A stretch of 9,050 nt of DNA from Verrucomicrobiales bacterium (GTDB lineage: Bacteria; Verrucomicrobiota; Verrucomicrobiia; Verrucomicrobiales; DEV007), in assembly GCA_003232855.1 (NCBI GenBank), contig QIKC01000259.1, positions 1 through 9,050 of the forward strand, written 5' to 3'. Position 1 is the first letter of the stretch. Each line of letters begins with the position of its first letter. Of this stretch, positions 5,246-9,050 are shown piece by piece. The position numbers and the translations under genes were made by a program. The notes beneath the pieces were generated by a model. It saw nothing but the letters and a program-made list of their open reading frames with translations. It was not told the origin of the DNA and searched no databases.

Positions 5246-8010
5246 CAGACGATCGAGCGCAGACCGTGACTTTCCACCGAGGGCATCCATATCGACACAC
5301 GGTTCGTCGCCCAAAAGAACAAGGCGATCCCGCCGCCTAGAATCAGCGCATGGTGGGCGGGATCGGGAATTCCGAACTTCTGCGCGCGCCGTCGTGCCAG
5401 CTGCTGCAGCCCGAGCAGGGCGACGATCGCCACGAAACTCTGCCAGAGTGCCTCCCCACAGGCAAATTCCCCGCTCAGGTAGAGGGCGCTGACCAGAACG
5501 TATGCCGCTGACAGCCTGTACCATTCTTTGGCCGGCCTCCAACGATGGGCGAGGATGAACAATGCGCCGACAAGCGCGGTCACCAGCACCTGGTAGTCGT
5601 CTGGGACGAATCGGTAAATCCACAGCAGGCCGAGCCCCCCAGCGGTGAAGCGGTAGACGGTTTGGATCTGGCGGAAACTGAGGCGACAAAAATCGAGAAC
5701 CTGGCTGATGCGTCCCAAAATGAAGGGTAGCACTAAACTGGTTAGCCATAGCGTGGCGATCGGCACGAACGCGCTCAAGGCATTGGCTCCGGCGCCAAGG
5801 AGACAATCCCAGACCAGCACCCCACAAGCCACTGCGAGGAACACCTGCCCGAAGCACGCGACAAACGGGGCACGCGTCACTACGCCATACCCCACCAGCC
5901 CCGCAGCGAGCAACGACCCAACCAAAAGCCACGACACGCCGAACGCGATCCCGGCGTGAATCCATACTAACAGTAACAACATCGCAGCGGCCGAGAACGC
6001 CGCCTCCGCGATGATCGGCACAGATCTGACCGGCTCCCGATCCGGACAGCAGGAGAAAAAACTCTCGCGTCCGTGGCGCCACCAGTGCCCGAGACCGAGC
6101 GTGCCGATGAGGGCAATGGCCAGCGGCCAGCTGAAGGCAGGGCTCGCGCTGGCCACCCCCATCGAAAAGATCACGCCAAGCAGCGCCGGCGCCTGCCCGA
6201 GCAACACGAACTCGCGCACCCGCAACAGGTAGGCGGAGGCACAAAACAACCCGGACGCGGCGAGCAAGATCGCCGGTATCCACTCGTGGATGGGCGTGTC
6301 GCCAATCCATCGAACGCTGAAGGCTACGAGGCCAACAGCCAGGCCGAAGCCGGCGAAATAGGTGACCCGCGGCCGCAGCGGAGACTCCTCCGCAGCCTCG
6401 ATCCGGCGATGGCAGAGCCAGGCGTCGAACAGCAGGAACGCCCCGATCGACAGCCCACTAACAAAGTAGTTACCGCTCCCCGAACTGATGTCACTGAATC
6501 CATAAAACACCGCGATCGCAGCCGCTATGAAAGCGGCGCCTTGGAAAATGACATTCTTCAGGCGGATCGCCATGCACAGCAGCACCACGCTCTCCGCCGC
6601 GAAAATCGGCCCCTTGATCGAATCGGAAAACTGGGTCGCCATCAGACCGAGACTCAACAACACCAGCCCCTGCGTGAGATAGCTATTGCGCGAAAGCGGC
6701 TGATCTCTGAGCAGGCGGACGCTCGCCAGAGCACAGCCGAGGAACACCGCGCCCAAGGCCATCGACAGAATCCAGAACTGCGATTGGTCATGGCGCAACA
6801 CCTCCCAGGTCAGCAGCCCGAACATCGCAGCGTTATTCACCGTGAGAAATAGGGAGCGCTTCTTATCGTCGAAGTCCTCGTGCCGCGAGAGGAACACCGC
6901 AGCGGTATAGACCACCCAGAGCGAACAGGCGAACATCAGCACCAGCGCAAGCGACGGGTCTTCCGAAACCCGCAGGCGCCAGACGAGGAAACCGGTGTAG
7001 GCCGCGGCCATACTGATCACAGGCATCTTCAGCCAGCGATTGCGCAACATGAACACCACGGCGGCCACGGCTAGGATCAGGTTGGAGGCGAGGATCACCG
7101 AGTGCGACACCCCGCCGGAGTGGATGAGCGGAACATAGGTCGCGTAGTAGGATGCCCCGATCGCGAACAACGCCAGCGTCTCGGACTTAAGACGATCCGC
7201 AACCCACACCATAAATCCACCCCAAGCCAACAGCAGCAAAAGGGCAACGGTAGGATCCGTGATGACCTTGACCGGCTCGATAATGTGCGCCGCGTAGGTT
7301 GTGAAGTAGACCCCCGAAAAGCCGCCGGCGACCAGCACCTGACCGTAGTTCTTGTAGTTCTCCTTGGCACGCTGCAACCAAAACCCCACACCTCCCATCA
7401 GCGCGCTCAACACATAGAGACCACACACCTTGGTCAGCGGCGAAAGGTCGAAGAAAAAATGTTTCTTGTAGTAGGCGAGGATGCCGGCGCCGGTCAGCAG
7501 CAGGACGACGCCGATGCGCACGAACCAGTAGGTGCCGAGTTGCATCTCGAGCGATCCGGCCTCGGCCTTGACCTTCGGAGACTCCACCTCGGCCAACTTT
7601 GCCGCAACGGGTTCGGGCTCGGTGGGTTCGCGGGCGGCTTCCTGCTCCGTGCTCGCGATGACCCGCGATGGCTTCGGAGGCGTGGCGGACAAACTGGCCG
7701 CCGACGGCACCTGTCGCCCCTCGGTCAACTCGCCGACGGGAAGCGGCTGCGCCGTCGATTTGGTCGCTTGTTCATCTTCCTGTTCGCCCGACCGCTGCGT
7801 CTCCTCCTGCGCAACGCGCGTCTCTGGTTTCGAACCGATCCCCGGAGTCGCCCCACCACCGAGTTCCCGTAACCGCCTCTCAAGCTCATCGAAGCTACGA
7901 CGGAGTGCTCGAACTTCCGATGATGCACCACTCGCCTTGACTATCGCAACCAGCGGTATCACGAACACGAACACGATAAACAGAAGAATAACCAAAATAA
8001 GCCCGTCCAT
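5074..8010 (-). CDS. DUF2339 polytopic membrane protein, C-terminally frameshifted
   Basis: From the ATG at 8010 the open frame encodes 978 aa. An N-terminal membrane helix (about 3-24) is followed by a charged helix likely to form a coiled coil (about 28-50), then a Pro/Glu/Ser/Thr-rich linker (about 53-150). The conserved entry to the membrane domain is LGTYWFVRIGVVLLLTGAG (about 158-176), followed by a long series of hydrophobic segments, probably more than twenty. This is the DUF2339 architecture; the function is unknown, with an envelope role likely. The start was chosen because GGAAAGGG lies eight bases upstream and the protein then opens directly with the membrane helix; a GTG at 8052 would add 14 residues without support. 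The last 50 or so residues (from about 5221 down) are off-frame, so the product lacks its native C-terminal membrane segments. It may be inactive, or the shift could be an assembly error. Confidence 0.87.
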   Translation of the reverse strand: MDGLILVILLFIVFVFVIPLVAIVKASGASSEVRALRRSFDELERRLRELGGGATPGIGSKPETRVAQEETQRSGEQEDEQATKSTAQPLPVGELTEGRQVPSAASLSATPPKPSRVIASTEQEAAREPTEPEPVAAKLAEVESPKVKAEAGSLEMQLGTYWFVRIGVVLLLTGAGILAYYKKHFFFDLSPLTKVCGLYVLSALMGGVGFWLQRAKENYKNYGQVLVAGGFSGVYFTTYAAHIIEPVKVITDPTVALLLLLAWGGFMVWVADRLKSETLALFAIGASYYATYVPLIHSGGVSHSVILASNLILAVAAVVFMLRNRWLKMPVISMAAAYTGFLVWRLRVSEDPSLALVLMFACSLWVVYTAAVFLSRHEDFDDKKRSLFLTVNNAAMFGLLTWEVLRHDQSQFWILSMALGAVFLGCALASVRLLRDQPLSRNSYLTQGLVLLSLGLMATQFSDSIKGPIFAAESVVLLCMAIRLKNVIFQGAAFIAAAIAVFYGFSDISSGSGNYFVSGLSIGAFLLFDAWLCHRRIEAAEESPLRPRVTYFAGFGLAVGLVAFSVRWIGDTPIHEWIPAILLAASGLFCASAYLLRVREFVLLGQAPALLGVIFSMGVASASPAFSWPLAIALIGTLGLGHWWRHGRESFFSCCPDREPVRSVPIIAEAAFSAAAMLLLLVWIHAGIAFGVSWLLVGSLLAAGLVGYGVVTRAPFVACFGQVFLAVACGVLVWDCLLGAGANALSAFVPIATLWLTSLVLPFILGRISQVLDFCRLSFRQIQTVYRFTAGGLGLLWIYRFVPDDYQVLVTALVGALFILAHRWRPAKEWYRLSAAYVLVSALYLSGEFACGEALWQSFVAIVALLGLQQLARRRAQKFGIPDPAHHALILGGGIALFFWATNRVSIWMPSVESHGLRSIVWAVLEGAMVSADGAGHPRGRAALSCPDHLADVDRAENRQLLCPRVGVRRPRLRLQPQ

Positions 8011-8104
8011 AATTTCGCCCTTTCCAAAAGGTTGTGTGAGGTGCGCTAGCACTTAAAATCTAATGGGAAAGCTCGGGATGTCTTGTCGATAGTTGCAATT
8101 TAAT

Positions 8105-8123
8105 TCATCGATTCAAACGATGA
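8105..8123. repeat. Small inverted repeat
   Basis: TCATCG (8105-8110) and CGATGA (8118-8123) are exact reverse complements around a seven-base loop. It lies next to the double hairpin at 8136-8168, about 95 bases upstream of the DUF2339 start on the minus strand. Confidence 0.75.
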
Positions 8124-8126
8124 CAT

Positions 8127-8168
8127 CGCCGTACACGGCGAGATGCGCCGCCAGCGGGCGAGACCCGC
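8127..8168. repeat. Tandem REP-like double hairpin
   Basis: Two 15-nt hairpins of identical geometry stand three bases apart: CGGCG-AGATG-CGCCG (8136-8150) and GCGGG-CGAGA-CCCGC (8154-8168). Both contain GGCGAGA at the stem-loop junction. The first competes with an alternative perfect stem, CGCCGT-AC-ACGGCG (8127-8140). Twin hairpins of this kind are typical of REP elements. Confidence 0.7.
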
Positions 8169-8268
8169 GCATAGGAATCGCCCCCTTGCATCAGATAAAG
8201 ACGAACACCCCGAAAAACGGCAAAAAGACCGTGAAAACGTGTCTCAAAGGGATCAGGATAGCCGCAAC

Positions 8269-8287
8269 AGTGCCAGTTACTGTTCAC
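8269..8287 (+). repeat. Short palindromic (REP-like) repeat, copy 3
   Basis: AGTGCCAGTTACTGTTCAC differs from the common core by one base. In this copy AACAGT (8266-8271) and ACTGTT (8279-8284) also form a six-base stem. Confidence 0.8.
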
Positions 8288-8289
8288 TT

Positions 8290-8310
8290 GGACGGAGAGG
8301 CTCTCCGTCC
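8290..8310. repeat. Perfect 21-nt palindrome
   Basis: GGACGGAGAG (8290-8299) and CTCTCCGTCC (8301-8310) are exact reverse complements around a single G. It starts two bases after repeat copy 3 and lies between copies 3 and 4. No T-run follows on either strand, so it is unlikely to be a terminator. Confidence 0.95.
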
Positions 8311-8321
8311 TACTTTCGATT

Positions 8322-8367
8322 GATGTGGCTTCCGCCAAGATTGCGCCGAAATTCAGTGCCAGGTACT
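8322..8367 (+). repeat. Short palindromic repeat, copy 4, with its upstream box
   Basis: The box GATGTGGCTTCCGCCAAGAT (8322-8341) matches 2767-2786 at 18 of 20 bases, and AGTGCCAGGTACT (8355-8367) follows. The distal GTTCAC half is missing here, so this copy is truncated. Box and core are separated by 13 bases here against seven to ten in copy 1. Confidence 0.75.
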
Positions 8368-8396
8368 TGCAGCAATCTTTGGGGTTGCCACGTTCG

Positions 8397-8429
8397 GGTT
8401 ACCACTTCGGTTGAAGTGCAAGTGGTACC
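8397..8429. repeat. Inverted repeat downstream of the small membrane-protein gene
   Basis: GGTTACCACTT (8397-8407) pairs with AAGTGGTACC (8420-8429) with a single bulged base. It lies 34 bases past the stop of the minus-strand gene at 8463. It could slow or end transcription, but no U-run follows, so a terminator role is only possible. Confidence 0.5.
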
Positions 8430-8462
8430 ACCACCGCTAGCGCGAGAGGAGCCACGTAAACA

Positions 8463-8696
8463 TCAGGACGTCTCTTGCGTCGGTAATCGTAACGTTGTTG
8501 ACAGTAGTCGCCATGATCCAAAAAGCAATACGGAACCAACAGCAACACCGGCAATCAGCGCGAGAGCAAACGGTCCAAACACCGAAAAGTCCTCATGACT
8601 GATCATCACAAGTCCTTGACTTAGCGCGACAAGTCCCGCAAAGCCAACGACCAAGCCGAATACGACGCGAATCAGAATCACTACAGTCTTAGCCAT
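8463..8696 (-). CDS. Small two-helix membrane protein, function unknown
   Basis: I do not recognise this 77-aa protein. It begins MAKTVVILIRVVFGLVVGF and has two hydrophobic segments, at about residues 4-32 and 41-66, joined by a short polar loop (SHEDF). A short basic/polar tail (RLPTQETS) follows. GGAG lies eight bases before the ATG, which together with the clean two-helix pattern supports a real gene. It is transcribed in the same direction as the DUF2339 gene, but a 450-bp repeat-filled gap separates them, so a shared operon is doubtful. A possible promoter lies 120-145 bases upstream. Hydrophobic small proteins of this kind are easily overlooked, and there is no evidence of toxicity or a partner. 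Confidence 0.65.
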   Translation of the reverse strand: MAKTVVILIRVVFGLVVGFAGLVALSQGLVMISHEDFSVFGPFALALIAGVAVGSVLLFGSWRLLSTTLRLPTQETS

Positions 8697-8936
8697 TTCA
8701 GTCTCCTAAGCTCAGGTTCAATGTTGGTAGACGCCAAACGTCTATTGTCGATCTTGGTTCGCATTCAAACATTTTGGCGAATCGGTTAGTGGCATAACGT
8801 TTGAGCGACGCTACAGGCTACCGAGAGCGCACTCTGTGTCAAGGTTAAAGGTTGAATGATCATAAAATTTTCGACTCTGGGCGGGTAGCCTGTTAGCCAT
8901 CCACGACTTCTGCTCGTTTATTTAGTGCAAGTCACT
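8697..8936. other. Non-coding stretch upstream of the small membrane-protein gene
   Basis: I find no gene in these 240 bases. They contain a small hairpin, TAGACG-5 nt-CGTCTA (8728-8744), in what would be the leader of the minus-strand gene, and a promoter candidate (8815-8842). The region is more AT-rich than the surrounding genes. The remaining 8845-8936 holds nothing I can assign. Confidence 0.5.
8815..8842 (-). promoter_or_regulatory. Candidate promoter for the small membrane-protein gene
   Basis: On the minus strand TTGACA (8842-8837) is a perfect -35 hexamer, followed after 16 bases by TAGCCT (8820-8815), a weak -10 match. Transcription would start near 8808, leaving a leader of about 110 nt that includes the hairpin at 8728-8744. 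The weak -10 keeps this tentative. Confidence 0.35.
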
Positions 8937-8958
8937 GTAAGTGCTAGGCACTGTTCAC
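8937..8958 (+). repeat. Short palindromic (REP-like) repeat, copy 5
   Basis: AGTGCTAGGCACTGTTCAC shows two changes from copy 1, C to T and T to C. They turn the near-palindromic core into a perfect one (AGTGC-TAG-GCACT), which resembles compensatory change under selection for pairing. It adjoins the coding-like frame at the right edge. Confidence 0.85.
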
Positions 8959-8960
8959 TC

Positions 8961-9050
8961 GGCACCGGGCGCGGGTGGAAGAGCAGCGGCATCACGATCC
9001 TCGAGGCACTCCACCGCAGCGGCCACGCCATGACCAAGGCGAGCGTCTGG
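8961..9050 (+). CDS. Possible partial CDS running off the right edge
   Basis: The plus-strand frame beginning GGC at 8961 is open to the window end and has G or C in 29 of 30 third codon positions, a strong coding-like bias. It reads GRGWKSSGITILEALHRSG, then HAMTKASVW, soluble and helical in character. No start codon fits upstream: the frame runs back through repeat copy 5 to a TAG at 8886, with only a GTG at 8925 and no ribosome binding site. The gene may therefore be 5'-truncated at the repeat, or start at the ATG at 9030. The antisense frames share the bias but give less protein-like translations. No family is recognised. Confidence 0.3.

Larger units (their letters stand above)
8011..8462. 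other. Repeat-rich non-coding gap upstream of the DUF2339 gene
   Basis: No credible gene lies in this 452-bp gap. It holds a cluster of small hairpins (8105-8168), two copies of the short palindromic repeat (8269-8287 and 8355-8367) with a perfect 21-nt palindrome between them, and another inverted repeat (8397-8429). Open frames on both strands pass through these elements and lack ribosome binding sites. No clear -35/-10 pair for the DUF2339 gene was found. Confidence 0.65.

Noticed and set aside
6073..6852. Long plus-strand open frames across the DUF2339 gene
   Set aside because: Their translations are polar and Gln/Arg/Pro-rich, the expected antisense image of a hydrophobic membrane gene with GC-rich third positions.
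8105..8338. Minus-strand 77-codon frame in the gap upstream of the DUF2339 gene
   Set aside because: It is built from the REP core, the 21-nt palindrome and the hairpin cluster and has no ribosome binding site.
8780..8900. Integron attC-like 7-mers (GTTAGTG, CATAACG, GTTAGCC)
   Set aside because: None fits the RYYYAAC/GTTRRRY core pair with proper spacing and complementarity, and no integrase gene is in the window.
1..9050. CRISPR array, tRNA or rRNA gene
   Set aside because: The repeats found are few, widely and irregularly spaced and lack uniform spacers; no cloverleaf or conserved rRNA segments were noticed on reading both strands.

Overview
The window looks like an accessory region of a moderately GC-rich, probably Gram-negative chromosome. 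No gene here fixes the taxonomy. The abundance of short palindromic repeats and the protein mix make me lean towards Verrucomicrobiota or a relative, but that is a low-confidence inference.

Left block (about 6-2560). A three-gene operon reads rightwards: a HigB/RelE-type toxin (260-682), an XRE-family antitoxin with a C-terminal extension (672-1100) and a SecB-like chaperone (1090-1509). Each junction overlaps by 11 bp. This is the layout of a toxin-antitoxin-chaperone (TAC) module, in which the chaperone stabilises the antitoxin. Converging on it is a RhuM-family gene (1536-2558, minus), which contains a perfect 31-nt palindrome in its coding sequence. The rhuM start codon overlaps the stop codon of a 33-codon remnant of an upstream gene (2555-2656). 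Direct repeats of about 70 bp (6-76 and 2653-2721) bracket the whole block, and the second one cuts off the remnant. The block therefore looks inserted or rearranged.

Middle block (2657-4939). An AT-rich control region with several related half-sites and a perfect TATAAT box five bases before the ATG suggests a leaderless, regulated transcript. It drives an AAA/ABC-type ATPase (RloA-like, 2968-4359) and a Toprim-like RloB protein (4352-4939), overlapping by 8 bp. Such ATPase-plus-Toprim pairs are typically anti-phage or abortive-infection systems.

Right block (4940-8696, minus). A very large DUF2339 polytopic membrane protein (5074-8010) lost its native C-terminus by a frameshift. The missing C-terminal part is still readable in another frame (5049-5245). 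Upstream of it are a repeat-rich 450-bp gap and a 77-aa two-helix membrane protein (8463-8696). At the extreme right edge a high-GC3 plus-strand frame (8961-9050) may be part of another gene.

Five copies of a short palindromic repeat (AGTGCCAGGTACTGTTCAC and variants) lie in the gaps between these blocks, never inside the recognised genes. They mark the module boundaries like REP elements. No tRNA, rRNA, CRISPR array, transposase or integrase gene is visible.
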